From DATFVA01 sp963815785 (lineage in GTDB: Bacteria; Bacteroidota; Ignavibacteria; Ignavibacteriales; Ignavibacteriaceae), in the NCBI GenBank assembly GCA_963815785.1, contig CAWFHZ010000007.1, positions 1,116,001 through 1,180,000 on the forward strand: 64,000 nt of DNA, read 5' to 3'. The translations under genes and the position numbers were made by a program. Positions 1-10,392 of this stretch are shown here, in pieces (within the stretch, counting starts at the first letter, position 1; each line of letters opens with the position of its first letter). The notes beneath the pieces are model-generated. The model did not search any database. It was not told the DNA's origin and worked only from the letters and a program-made list of their open reading frames with translations.

Positions 1-74
1 TTATCCCAGATCCTTTCACTTTTAAAAATAGATACAATTTGATCCGGGTGTTATAATTTTAAATTTTGATTATA

Positions 75-1643
75 ATGCATAAAATAATTCTTTTGTTTAT
101 CCTAGGAACTTTGTTATTCAGCTGCAACGAATCGCTTGTTGATAGTCCTGTTGGTAACAAACCTCCGGATACTTTTATTTCACTGTTTCCTGATAGTACT
201 ATAGCCCAGCAAAGAAGTAGTTTGAAAGTTAGCTGGTGGGGTGATGATCCGGATGGATTGATCGTAGGATATTACTTTAAATGGGAAGGAATTGACTCTG
301 TCTGGACTTTTACCACGAAAACAGACAGTGTGTTTAGCTTACCAATAGGAACCTCAGATACAACATACAATTTCTTAGTGTCTGCTGTTGATAATTCCGG
401 TAATGGTACGTATGACAGTGAGGTGGTTCAGAACAATATTGATTATGGCCATGAACCATTCATTGATAAAAATGGAAACGGCAAATATGACAACGGAGAA
501 AAATATAATGATATAGGTTTAATTGATGCTTCACCAGCTAATTTAAAATTCCCTATTAAGAATTCACCGCCCGAAGTTTCCTGGAATCCATTGACAATTA
601 TCCCGGATACATCTTTTCCTGTTATGACATTTGCCTGGAATTCTGATGACCTGGATGGTGCCGAAACCATTGTTAATATTGATATCTCATTAAATGATAC
701 AACAAATTTTGTTGCTCTTGATGGAAATGTAAAATTGATAACTCTACGTCCTGTTAATTTAAATACCTCCAGTCCTGAAATGGAAATACTGATAAATGGT
801 TCCGAGTCTAATATCTTTCAAAGCAGACTTCAGGGTATTGTTTTAAATGATACAAACAGAATTTATATTCAGGCAAAAGATTTATCGGGGGCATATTCTA
901 GAATGATTTCATTACCCGATTCAGGTCATTCTTGGTATGTAAAAAAACCAAATGGAAATTTATTAATTGTAGATGATTTCCCGACAATAAATAACCAGAT
1001 AACTTCCTTCTACAACAATGCTTTCAATATGATAGGAGGGGGAGCTTTAGCTGGTAAATTTGATGTCTATGATTTTCAGAAATCTCCTCTGCCATATCAA
1101 AATGTAACCTTTCCACAGACGATCAGGTTGTTTCAATATTTGTATTGGTATTCGAACTCAACTCCGCATCTTTCATTATTAAGTCTTGTTACCAATAATT
1201 TTATTGATCCAATTGGACATAATGGGAAGATTATGTTTTCAATGACATTTGCTGATTCCTCCGCCGATTTTGCAGTAGATGCTTCAACTCTAAAATTATT
1301 TTTACCCATTGATTCATTGGGACAAAGGAGGAGCATTCCGTTTGTATTCTCTCCGGCAGATATCGTTCCGGTTTCACCACAGAACCAATATCCGGCTCTT
1401 CGGACTTCCGAGACGCTGGGAAGTGTAAGAACTTTCTATTCTTCATCAACGACCCAGACTATATATAACATTATAGGGAATGGACCATCAGGTTTACAGG
1501 TTAATGGACCCATTTCATTCATAAATAATGATAAGAGATTATTTTTTATCGGTGTTCCCCTTCATCTTGCTAATGGCGGCAATATGAATGTTAATCAATT
1601 ACTTGAAAAAGTATTTTTTGAAGAATTTGGAATAGTACCATGA
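75..1643 (+). CDS. Secreted lipoprotein with FN3-like repeats, function unknown
   Basis: The protein is about 522 aa. It starts with a lipoprotein signal peptide: a hydrophobic stretch ending 'LLFSC' puts the lipid-modified Cys at residue 17, so it should be anchored in the outer membrane or at the surface. The next ~110 residues look like a fibronectin-III-type domain ('LKVSWWGDDPDGLIVGYY'), and a second similar block follows after a short segment 'DKNGNGKYDNGEKYND' that resembles a calcium-binding loop. The C-terminal ~220 residues begin 'GNLLIVDDF' and belong to no family I recognise. I chose ATG at 75; an in-frame TTG lies three codons earlier. Its stop overlaps the start of the TonB receptor by 4 nt, so the two are probably translationally coupled. 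An accessory role for that receptor is inference. Confidence 0.75.
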   Translation: MHKIILLFILGTLLFSCNESLVDSPVGNKPPDTFISLFPDSTIAQQRSSLKVSWWGDDPDGLIVGYYFKWEGIDSVWTFTTKTDSVFSLPIGTSDTTYNFLVSAVDNSGNGTYDSEVVQNNIDYGHEPFIDKNGNGKYDNGEKYNDIGLIDASPANLKFPIKNSPPEVSWNPLTIIPDTSFPVMTFAWNSDDLDGAETIVNIDISLNDTTNFVALDGNVKLITLRPVNLNTSSPEMEILINGSESNIFQSRLQGIVLNDTNRIYIQAKDLSGAYSRMISLPDSGHSWYVKKPNGNLLIVDDFPTINNQITSFYNNAFNMIGGGALAGKFDVYDFQKSPLPYQNVTFPQTIRLFQYLYWYSNSTPHLSLLSLVTNNFIDPIGHNGKIMFSMTFADSSADFAVDASTLKLFLPIDSLGQRRSIPFVFSPADIVPVSPQNQYPALRTSETLGSVRTFYSSSTTQTIYNIIGNGPSGLQVNGPISFINNDKRLFFIGVPLHLANGGNMNVNQLLEKVFFEEFGIVP

Positions 1644-4477
1644 GTCGTTTTCTACTTTACGGTAATAAATTTTATTTGATATGTGCTGCTGTCTTATTTT
1701 TTAGTGCTACATTTGTTTTTGGACAAGGTAAGGGTAATCTTATAGGAACAATTACCGATGCAAAAACCGGTGAAGAACTGCCTGGTGTTAATATTATCCT
1801 CAAGGGAACTTATTATGGCGCTGCAACAGACGTAAATGGTAAATTCCGTATAAATGGTATTTCAGAAGGGGAATATACTATCCAGATTTCCCTGATTGGG
1901 TATAAGAAAGTAGAATATACGGGTTACGATATTTCTGCTGATAAAACCAAAGAACTTAATGTTAAACTCGAAGAAACAGTATTAAGTTTGGGACAGGATG
2001 TAGTGGTGGTTGGTGATAAACCGCTGATGGATGTTGAAGAAACACAAAGCAAAAAAAGTATTTCAAAAGAAGATATTGAAAAATCCATTGTTGAAAACAT
2101 CACTGATGTTGTTACGCAGCAGGCAGGAGTTGTAAAAACTGATAATACAATTCATATACGTGGCGGCAGATCTTATGAAAACGCATTTTTACTTGATGGT
2201 GTGAATGTGCAGGACCCACTCTCAGGAACTGGGTTTGGATTAGAATTAAGTGCAAATGCAATTGAAGAAGTGGAAGTTATTACAGGCGGATTTAATGCAG
2301 AATATGGTCAGGCTACTTCGGGAGTTGTAAATGTGAAGACCAGATCCGGTGGAGATAAATACAGTGGATATTTATCTTATAAGAGAGATAATCTCGGAAA
2401 TCCTTCTTCGTATCATGTGTTCAATATAGATATCTTTGATGCAAACTTAAGCGGTCCTGAACCGATTACTTCGCAACTGCTTCCGGCATTAGGAATAAAA
2501 ATACCGGGCGAGCTTACTTTCTTCGGTAGTTTTCATGGAGGAATAAGCGACGGAATAACACAGGGATATTATAAAGCTACCGCCGACCAGTTATATTCTT
2601 CTACATTCGGAGGAACACGGTTTGCGCCAAGAGCGGAAAATAGTTGGTTCTGGCTGGGCAAACTTTCTTATAATTATACACCTACTCTAAAGTTCGTTTA
2701 TTCATTTAATCAGTCAGTGGATATTAACCAGAATTCACAATCACTTCAGACCAATCTTGAATATGTCGAGCCTAGTCCCGGCTATCAATATGAATTTCAG
2801 AATATCCTTGACCAGGCAAACACATTTACTCACAACAATGAATATCATTCGTTTACTGTTACACATACACTTAATGCAAAAACATTTTATGAGTTAAAGC
2901 TCAGTCATTTTTATACAAACCTCAGGGCTGATGCAAATGGCAAGAACTGGACTAACTATCTGGAACCTCAGGATATAGTTAATTTTCCAATCCAATATTA
3001 TAATACAAACCATGACACTGTTGGGGTAATTCCGGGGGATGGTTTCTGGGATGTTGGGAATCCTTATACATGGCGTGATCACTTCTTTAGTGAATCTTCT
3101 ATTAAAGGTGACCTGACCAGTTTCTTTGATGAAAAGAATAAATTTAAAACTGGTTTCAACTTTCAGTTTCAGGATATGCAGGTTGTTGATATATATAAAC
3201 CCTGGGTTGGTACGCTTGGGTTGAACAATGATATTTATAGAGTTTTTCCTGCTCAGGGATCATTTTATGCTCAGGATAATATTAACTTCAGCGGAATGAT
3301 ACTTAACTTTGGTTTGCGTCTTGATTACTGGTTTCCGGGGAAATACGTAGATGATGCTGTAAAAAATCCCGACGTTGTTACAATACCTGATGCAATAAGG
3401 CAACGATACGAAGATGATACTTTCGGATGGTTTGGCGGAAGGAGATTCAAAGCCCGTTTAAGTCCGCGCCTTGGTATTTCGCATCCTGTTTCAGATAACC
3501 AGACTTTATTCTTTTCATACGGCCATTTCAGCAAATGGCCAAACCCCCAGTTTGTATATGCAAAACTGAATCCATTAAATGCACAGTCATCATTTCAGAA
3601 ATTTGGTAATCCGGATCTGAATCCGGAAACAACAGTTGCGTATGAACTTGGTTTAAAAACACAATTCTCAAATGATGATGTTTTAACTGTAACAGCTTAC
3701 TACAAAGATATCTTTGATTATGTAACAACACGTACAGCTAAAATCAATTCAGCCAGATTTGCCACACAAAGTTTTATCACTTATGTAAACTCTGATTATG
3801 CCAGGTCGCGCGGATTAGAACTGGAATACAAAAAAAGAGTGAATAAATGGTTTACCGGCGACGCTTCTGTTTCTTACGCAATTGTAACAGGCAAAAGTTC
3901 ATCACCCGATGAAGGAGTACTTGTTGCCCAGGGAAATTTAAATGAAACTATTAAAGAAGAATATCTTTCGTGGGACAGACCCCTTACTATAAATTTAACA
4001 TCTAATTTTTATGTTGAGAAAGATAATGCTTTATTCGGATTTGGGAACGGTATACTTGATGACTATAATGTTTATGTAAGAATGTTTTATGAATCAGGCA
4101 AAAGATATACTCCGGCAGTTTTTACCGGAAGTTACAATGCAGATGGAAGACCGGAATATGATTATATCCAGAATGACAGAAACACAAAATTAGGCGATAA
4201 TTGGTTCTGGGTTGATCTCAACTTCGAAAAGTTTTTTGACATCAGCAGTTTAAAATTTTCTGTTTCTGTTGAAGTTAATAATTTGTTTGATACACAGAAC
4301 TCTGCAATTATAAATCCTGTTACGGGTAAAGCGTATCAAACGGGAGATGATGTTCCTCTTTCCTGGAATGATCCTCGTTATCCTGATTTGCAGGCACCGA
4401 TTACACCATACCCTTATAATCCTGCAAGATATCTGACAAGACGAAATGTGAAACTGGGAGTCAGCTTAAGGTTTTAA
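1640..4477 (+). CDS. TonB-dependent receptor with carboxypeptidase-regulatory-like N-terminal domain
   Basis: This 945-aa protein is an outer-membrane beta-barrel receptor. A signal peptide (about residues 1-29, ending 'FVFGQ') is followed by a CarboxypepD_reg-like beta-sandwich (about 32-110, 'GTITDAKTGEELPGVNI'). A plug domain (about 135-235) has the typical 'IHIRGGRSYENAFLLDG' segment, and a long aromatic-rich barrel region ends in Phe ('GVSLRF'). Such receptors normally take up substrates with energy from TonB; in this phylum many with the N-terminal sandwich work with partner lipoproteins. The start ATG overlaps the upstream lipoprotein stop (ATGA). The next gene, a PorV-like barrel, follows after one base. 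I see no SusD-like partner, so the substrate is unknown. Confidence 0.9.
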   Translation: MSRFLLYGNKFYLICAAVLFFSATFVFGQGKGNLIGTITDAKTGEELPGVNIILKGTYYGAATDVNGKFRINGISEGEYTIQISLIGYKKVEYTGYDISADKTKELNVKLEETVLSLGQDVVVVGDKPLMDVEETQSKKSISKEDIEKSIVENITDVVTQQAGVVKTDNTIHIRGGRSYENAFLLDGVNVQDPLSGTGFGLELSANAIEEVEVITGGFNAEYGQATSGVVNVKTRSGGDKYSGYLSYKRDNLGNPSSYHVFNIDIFDANLSGPEPITSQLLPALGIKIPGELTFFGSFHGGISDGITQGYYKATADQLYSSTFGGTRFAPRAENSWFWLGKLSYNYTPTLKFVYSFNQSVDINQNSQSLQTNLEYVEPSPGYQYEFQNILDQANTFTHNNEYHSFTVTHTLNAKTFYELKLSHFYTNLRADANGKNWTNYLEPQDIVNFPIQYYNTNHDTVGVIPGDGFWDVGNPYTWRDHFFSESSIKGDLTSFFDEKNKFKTGFNFQFQDMQVVDIYKPWVGTLGLNNDIYRVFPAQGSFYAQDNINFSGMILNFGLRLDYWFPGKYVDDAVKNPDVVTIPDAIRQRYEDDTFGWFGGRRFKARLSPRLGISHPVSDNQTLFFSYGHFSKWPNPQFVYAKLNPLNAQSSFQKFGNPDLNPETTVAYELGLKTQFSNDDVLTVTAYYKDIFDYVTTRTAKINSARFATQSFITYVNSDYARSRGLELEYKKRVNKWFTGDASVSYAIVTGKSSSPDEGVLVAQGNLNETIKEEYLSWDRPLTINLTSNFYVEKDNALFGFGNGILDDYNVYVRMFYESGKRYTPAVFTGSYNADGRPEYDYIQNDRNTKLGDNWFWVDLNFEKFFDISSLKFSVSVEVNNLFDTQNSAIINPVTGKAYQTGDDVPLSWNDPRYPDLQAPITPYPYNPARYLTRRNVKLGVSLRF

Positions 4478-4478
4478 A

Positions 4479-5456
4479 ATGAAAAAATTAATACTAATAT
4501 TATTACTACTTACTGGTTTTATCCAAACAAAAGCACAGCTTTTTCCTGTGCTCGGTGGACAAAGAGCTGGGATTTCCACAGCACAATTTTTAAAAATCGG
4601 AGTTGGTGGAAGGGCAAGTGCACTTGGGGATGCGTTTGTAGCAATCGCGAACGATGCTTCTGCTCTGTACTGGAATCCCGCAGGCATTTCACAATTCCAG
4701 GATAATCAAATATTTTTCTCCCATAATCAATGGATAGTTGATATAAGCCATGACTTTCTCGGAGCAGTATATCATCTTGATCAGACAAATTCATTTGGTG
4801 TTGCACTAACTTCTCTTTCAATGAAAGATATGCCTGTCACTACTGAATTTTCACCCTTTGGAACAGGTGAGTATTTCGGATTTGGTGATATTGCAGTTGC
4901 AGTAACATATTCAAGAAAGATGACTGATCAATTTAGTTTTGGAGGAACCGTTCGCTATATCGAGGAAACTCTTGACAAACTAAAAATGCGTGGAGTGATG
5001 ATAGACCTCGGAACTTATTACTGGACGGGTTTGGGAACTACAAGATTTGCTGTAACTGTTTCAAATTTTGGAAATCAACTTGCACCTGACGGAGAGGTTG
5101 TGCTTGTAGGAAAAAGGAAGGTTTCTGAATGGCAATCATTTTCTCCCCCGACAATTTTTAGAATAGGATTTGCCTTTGAACCTTTGGAAGATGATGTTAA
5201 TAAAATTACTACTTCGATTCAGTTGAATCATCCAAACGATAACAGTGAAAACGTTTCTACAGGTATTGAATATTCCTGGAAGCAAATGTTTTTTGTAAGA
5301 GGCGGCTATAAGATTAATGTTGATGAACAAAACTACACTTTTGGCGCAGGTTTAAAAATTCCGATATCAATTGCGGAATTTACGTTTGATTATGCATTTT
5401 CCAACTTCTCAAGATTAGGCTCTGCACATAGATTTTCAATTATACTCGGCTTATGA
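4479..5456 (+). CDS. PorV/PorQ-family outer-membrane protein
   Basis: The 325-aa protein has a signal peptide (about 1-19, 'FIQTKAQ') and then 'LGGQRAGISTAQFLKIGVGG' and 'ALGDAFVAIANDASALYWNP', the characteristic N-terminus of the PorV/PorQ (UPF0164) branch of FadL-like beta-barrels. In Bacteroidota, PorV is the shuttle or assembly factor that receives type IX secretion cargo at the outer membrane. Paralogues of unknown role often lie next to TonB receptors. Here it lies one base after a TonB receptor gene and overlaps the next gene by 4 nt. Whether it is the T9SS PorV itself or a cluster-specific paralogue cannot be decided from the sequence; the genomic setting favours a paralogue. Confidence 0.85.
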   Translation: MKKLILILLLLTGFIQTKAQLFPVLGGQRAGISTAQFLKIGVGGRASALGDAFVAIANDASALYWNPAGISQFQDNQIFFSHNQWIVDISHDFLGAVYHLDQTNSFGVALTSLSMKDMPVTTEFSPFGTGEYFGFGDIAVAVTYSRKMTDQFSFGGTVRYIEETLDKLKMRGVMIDLGTYYWTGLGTTRFAVTVSNFGNQLAPDGEVVLVGKRKVSEWQSFSPPTIFRIGFAFEPLEDDVNKITTSIQLNHPNDNSENVSTGIEYSWKQMFFVRGGYKINVDEQNYTFGAGLKIPISIAEFTFDYAFSNFSRLGSAHRFSIILGL

Positions 5457-6541
5457 AAATGAAAAAAAGTTTAATGATTTTATTTTCCGTATTCCTTTTT
5501 TTACAGGGATGCGATAACAAATTTAATGTAGATCAGCTTGTAACTCCAAACTCCGGAGGTGGTAATATAGGAGGGGATACAGTTTATGTTGCTTTAAATC
5601 CATCCTGGGAAGGATTTAATAATCCGCAGGATATTATGGTTGGGAAAGAACCATTCATATATATTGCTGATACCGATAATGACCGCGTTGTAATGCTGAA
5701 CCTTGATGGACAGGTTTTAGGTACAAGAAGTATAAAGAAACCAATTGCACTGGCGCAGGATTACAAATTGAATTTGTTTGTATGTGCGGAATTAGATACA
5801 ATAGTTTCTGGTCAACTCAAAACACTAAGTGCGGTTTTTAAGCTAAATATGGTTGAAGCAAACAATAATATTGCAAATGCTCCCGTTAAAATAGTTTTAC
5901 CTCGTTCAAACTCTGATGTTAATAATCCAGATAGGAAATATACCGGCGTTGCGGTGTTCTATAATAATTCATACTATGTAACCAGAACTGGACCCAACAA
6001 TTCAACACTAATAGATCCTGATAATTCAATTCTTTCTTTTGTAGTAAAAAAATTAGCTGATGGAACCGAAAAAGACTCATTGATAGGCAGAGTAGGTAAC
6101 ATTGACCCTATAGGTGCCGGAGTACTTTCGGCTTACGGTTTAAGTTCAATCTTATCATTTAATAAAACAAATTATGATGTTATTACTACTCTTACTGGCA
6201 ATACAAATTTCAAAGTTCAATGGTTGCATTTTGTTGAGACAAGGGATTATACAGGATACCAGAATTATATTTCTCCACAAAGTTCTGAAATAATGTATCC
6301 AAACAGATTTATAAAGCCTGAAGGAGTGACACTAGATGATGCTCAAAATATCATTGTGGCAGATATTGAAAAAGATAGCGTCTACCGGTTTAATCCATTT
6401 GGAGATTTGCTTCAATCATTTGGTGGAAGCGATATATTTAATCAGCCTGCAGGAGTGGCATTCTTCAATAAAACTCTTTATATAGCTGATTCAGGAAATA
6501 ACAGAATATTAAGATTCATATTATCAACGGATATAAGATGA
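5453..6541 (+). CDS. NHL/beta-propeller-repeat lipoprotein
   Basis: The 362-aa protein starts with a lipoprotein signal peptide ('LFLQGC', Cys at residue 20). The mature part has several NHL-type propeller motifs: near the N-terminus 'IYIADTDNDRVVMLNLDG', near the C-terminus 'NIIVADIEKDSVYRFNPFG' and 'TLYIADSGNNRILRF'. NHL lipoproteins are usually extracellular binding or scaffold proteins; I see no catalytic signature. A few blades in the middle are degenerate, so the propeller may be incomplete or contain long inserts. The start overlaps the PorV-like gene and the stop overlaps the next gene, each by 4 nt, so it belongs to the same coupled cluster. Confidence 0.8.
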   Translation: MKMKKSLMILFSVFLFLQGCDNKFNVDQLVTPNSGGGNIGGDTVYVALNPSWEGFNNPQDIMVGKEPFIYIADTDNDRVVMLNLDGQVLGTRSIKKPIALAQDYKLNLFVCAELDTIVSGQLKTLSAVFKLNMVEANNNIANAPVKIVLPRSNSDVNNPDRKYTGVAVFYNNSYYVTRTGPNNSTLIDPDNSILSFVVKKLADGTEKDSLIGRVGNIDPIGAGVLSAYGLSSILSFNKTNYDVITTLTGNTNFKVQWLHFVETRDYTGYQNYISPQSSEIMYPNRFIKPEGVTLDDAQNIIVADIEKDSVYRFNPFGDLLQSFGGSDIFNQPAGVAFFNKTLYIADSGNNRILRFILSTDIR

Positions 6542-8842
6542 TAACTAAAATTGTTACAACTTTCATTCTTTTACTTTCAACTCTTTCTTATTCACAGGTT
6601 TCGCCAATAGCAGATATAAGGGTAAACGATGCTAATGGTGTTCCAATAGATACCGGGCAGGTTGTTACTGTAGCTGGTGTAGTAACTTCTTCAAGCCAGT
6701 TTGGTACAAGTGGTGCAGCTTCCATCCAGGATAATACCGCGGGAATGTGCGTTTATGGTCCGGGTTTCCCCACAGGTGTAAATATCGGCGATTCTGTAAC
6801 GGTTACTGCAGTACTTACCCAGTACAATGGGTTAACGGAAATGAGTTTCAGTCTTCCTGGAGCTTCATTTGAAATAAACTCATCAGGTAACCAGGTTGAA
6901 CCTGAGGTTATAAGTATTCTTGATGTTCTTAATCAGGAATGGAATGGAGTTGAAGAATTTGAAGGTAAATTAATTCGTTTAAACAATGTAACAATATCCG
7001 GGACAGGAAATTTCGCAAGTGGTACAAACTATCCCATATCAGATGCAACCGGAACTTCAGAAATTCGTATAGACAATGATGTAAGTTCTATAATTGGAAC
7101 ACCAATTCCATCGGGTGAAGTAGATATAATCGGGATACTTCAACAATATAAATTTGGACCACCATACAATTCCGGTTATCAGTTATTACCCAGATCAATC
7201 ACAGATATTGTTGATAACGGTGCCCCGCTAATTTTAAATCCTGTTTTTGCTGCAAATATAGATACCTCTTCTTTTACAGTTTTCTTTAATACAGCCAGAA
7301 ATGGTAACAGCCAGGTAAAGTATGGTTTAACACCTGCTTTGGAGTTGGACTCGGTAATGATAAATAATGATACTACATATCATGTAGTTCCTATAACGGG
7401 TTTGGAGCCAGCTACTCAATATTACTTTAAAGCTATATCTGATAATACTATTGGTAGAAGTGAGAGTTCTTTACAAACTGTTTCAACTGCTTCAGCAAAT
7501 CCATCCATCGGTGCGATGAATGTATATTTTAATTTTCCCGTGGATACAACTGTCGCTGTGCCCGGAAATTCGGCTGCCGGAAATACGGATTTTAAAGCTC
7601 ATCTACTGCAAAGAATAAATGAAGCAAATTATTCAATTGATTTAGCACTCTATAGTTTCTTTGGAATGCAGGATGTTGCAAATGCACTTATAATTGCTAA
7701 AAACAGAGGCGTAAAAATAAGAGTGGTTTATGACAGTAGGAATACACAGAATAGTATGCAGGCATTGATTGATGCAGGGATATTAATGAGTAAACGTCCG
7801 TCTTATCTAAATGGTATAATGCATAATAAATTTTTCATTTTTGATGCACGCGATACTATTGCAACAAATGACTGGCTCTGGACAGGTTCATGGAACGTTA
7901 CTTCTACTGAATTGAATTGGAAAAATAATGTTGTTGAAATAAATGATCCTACTATTACTGCAGCCTATCAGATTGAATTTGAAGAAATGTGGGGAAGTAA
8001 TAATGATATACCCGATCCGGCTAATGCGAAGTTTGGGAGCGAAAAGACTGACAACACTCCTCATTATTTTAATATTGGTGGAAGGGAAGTTCAACTTTAC
8101 TTTAGTCCTTCCGATGGAACCACGGGAAAAATTATAAATACAATTAACACTGCTGATCAAAGTATTTATATGGGTCTGTATGTTTTTACAAAGAAATGAT
8201 ATTGAATCAGCAATTCATTCCAGGTTCAACAGTGGGGTAACTGATATTAAAGGAGTAATTGACCAGATAAATGCATCCGGATCTGAATTCCAGGCTCTTT
8301 CAGTATATGCAGATATGTGGGAGAATCCTTCTCCTATTTTGCATCACAAGTATGGAATTGTTGATGCTTCAGCACCGGAAAGTTCTCCCTATGTTATTAC
8401 AGGTTCGCACAACTGGTCGTCTGCGGCAGAAAATGATAATGATGAGAATACTTTAATTATTCAGGATTTTAAAATTGCAAATCAGTATATGCAGGAGTTT
8501 AAGAAAAGATATAATGATGCAGGCGGTACGGGAGAATTTATTGTGCCCACTTCTGTTAAAAATAATAGTATTAAAGAGTTTAATTATACTTTATATCAGA
8601 ATTATCCTAACCCATTTAATCCCGTTACAACCATAAGATTTCAGTTGCCTGAATCTGAAAAAGTTGAACTGAAAATATATGATATGCTTGGCAGGGAAGT
8701 AAAAACTCTGTACAATAAAATAGCTCCTGCTGGAATTGTTGATATCGATTTCAACGCTGATAATCTTGCCAGCGGGGTTTATATTTATAGAATTAAAGCC
8801 GGAAATTATATTGCATCTAAAAAACTGATGCTCATTAAATAA
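6538..8842 (+). pseudogene. Phospholipase-D-like secreted protein with T9SS sorting domain, split by a frameshift
   Basis: Two overlapping reading frames, 6538-8199 and about 8180-8842, form one gene of ~767 codons. After a signal peptide come an OB-fold-like domain (about residues 20-220), an FN3-like domain (about 225-320) and a PLD-type nuclease/phospholipase domain. The first HxKxxxxD motif, 'HNKFFIFD', is in the first frame near residue 429. The second, 'HHKYGIVD', is in the second frame at 8342-8365. Both are needed for one active site, so the gene was once continuous. Removing one A from the run at 8190-8192 restores 'LYVFTRNDIES'. The last ~85 residues (from 8577) are a T9SS type A sorting domain ('NYPNPFNPVTT'), indicating export to the cell surface. 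Sequencing error and true decay cannot be separated here. Confidence 0.8.
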
Positions 8843-8860
8843 ATTAAAAACCAACCCATT

Positions 8861-8884
8861 AAACCCCGTTAATCCGGGGTTTTA
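8861..8884 (+). terminator. Rho-independent terminator after the exported-protein cluster
   Basis: An 8-bp perfect stem (AAACCCCG / CGGGGTTT) with a 6-nt loop is followed by a short T-containing tail (TTTTAAT). It lies 18 nt after the stop of the phospholipase-D-like gene and before atpD, so it probably separates the two transcription units. Confidence 0.75.
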
Positions 8885-8980
8885 ATAAAAAAAGCAAACA
8901 TTTCGCTTTTGCATTTATTTGTAAAAGCTTAACCAAATCCTTAAATTTATAGACTAAAATTCTAAGAATAAGGAAAAATA

Positions 8981-10390
8981 ATGAGTGAAGCTAAAGGCAA
9001 AATAATCCAGGTAATAGGGCCTGTTGTTGATATTGAATTTGAAAACGGCCATCTCCCGAAAATTTATAATTCCGTCAGAATTCCTCGAACAACAACAGAA
9101 GGAGTTGAAGGAAACCTGATTGTGGAAGTTCAGCAGCATCTTGGGGAGGACAGAGTTCGTTCTGTTGCAATGGATTCAACTGACGGACTCGTTAGAGGTA
9201 TGGATGCATTTGATACAGGTGAACCAATCTCTGTCCCGGTTGGTCCGGCTACTCTTGGCAGACTCATTAATGTAATAGGCAATGCAATTGATGCAGATGG
9301 TCCCATTAAAGCTGAAAAAAGATATCCCATTCATCGTCCCGCTCCGCTATTTAAAAATCTTTCAACGCAACAGGAAATTTTTGAAACCGGAATAAAGGTT
9401 ATTGACTTAATTGAACCTTATTCTAAAGGTGGTAAAACAGGATTATTTGGTGGTGCAGGTGTTGGTAAAACAGTAATTATCCAGGAATTAATTCATAATA
9501 TAGCTCAGGAGCACGGAGGATATTCAGTTTTTGCCGGAGTTGGCGAAAGAACCCGTGAAGGTAATGACCTTTGGCTGGAGATGAAAGAATCGGGTGTACT
9601 TGAAAAAACTGCACTTGTGTTCGGACAGATGAATGAACCGCCGGGTGCTCGTTTAAGAATTGCGCTAACGGGTCTTACAATAGCAGAATATTTCAGAGAA
9701 GAAGAAGGAAGGGATGTACTTTTATTTATAGATAATATTTTCCGTTTTACTCAGGCTGGTTCTGAGGTGTCTGCACTTCTTGGTCGTATGCCTTCCGCGG
9801 TTGGTTATCAGCCAAATCTTGCTTCGGAAATGGGTGCTTTGCAGGAAAGAATTACTTCAACTGATAAAGGATCAATTACTTCTGTTCAGGCAATTTATGT
9901 TCCGGCAGATGATTTAACAGATCCTGCTCCCGCTGCAGCATTTGCGCATCTTGATGCTACAACAACATTAAGTCGTCAGATTTCAGAGCTTGGTATTTAT
10001 CCCGCTGTTGATCCTCTTGATTCAACATCCAGGATAATGGAACCGGGAATTCTTGGACAGGAACATTATGATGTTGCAAGATTATGCAAGGAAATTCTTC
10101 AGCAATACAAAGATCTTCAGGATATTATTAATATTTTAGGTATGGATGAATTATCTGATGAAGATAAAACTGTTGTAAGAAGAGCAAGGAGAATTCAGAG
10201 ATTCTTCAGTCAACCTTTCCATGTGGCAGAACAGTTTACCGGCTTCAAAGGTAAATACGTTAAACTTGAAGATACTATAAGAAGCTTTAAAGAAATAATA
10301 GATGGTAAGCATGATGAGCTTCCTGAATCAGCATTTATGTATGTCGGAACCATTGAAGAAGCAGTTGAAAAAGCAAAGAAGATGAGTTGA
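8981..10390 (+). CDS. atpD: ATP synthase F1 subunit beta
   Basis: The 469-aa protein is the catalytic beta subunit of the F1 sector, which makes ATP at the inner membrane from the ion gradient. It has the Walker A motif 'GGAGVGKTV' (around residue 153), the region 'GERTREGNDL', the Walker B segment 'VLLFIDNIFRFTQAGSE' and 'SALLGRMPSAVGYQP'. Length and motifs are normal and the frame is intact. Only atpC follows; no other ATP synthase genes are in the window. An isolated atpDC pair is common in Chlorobi and Bacteroidota. The start is supported by 'AAGGAAAAATA' just upstream. Confidence 0.97.
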   Translation: MSEAKGKIIQVIGPVVDIEFENGHLPKIYNSVRIPRTTTEGVEGNLIVEVQQHLGEDRVRSVAMDSTDGLVRGMDAFDTGEPISVPVGPATLGRLINVIGNAIDADGPIKAEKRYPIHRPAPLFKNLSTQQEIFETGIKVIDLIEPYSKGGKTGLFGGAGVGKTVIIQELIHNIAQEHGGYSVFAGVGERTREGNDLWLEMKESGVLEKTALVFGQMNEPPGARLRIALTGLTIAEYFREEEGRDVLLFIDNIFRFTQAGSEVSALLGRMPSAVGYQPNLASEMGALQERITSTDKGSITSVQAIYVPADDLTDPAPAAAFAHLDATTTLSRQISELGIYPAVDPLDSTSRIMEPGILGQEHYDVARLCKEILQQYKDLQDIINILGMDELSDEDKTVVRRARRIQRFFSQPFHVAEQFTGFKGKYVKLEDTIRSFKEIIDGKHDELPESAFMYVGTIEEAVEKAKKMS

Positions 10391-10392
10391 GC

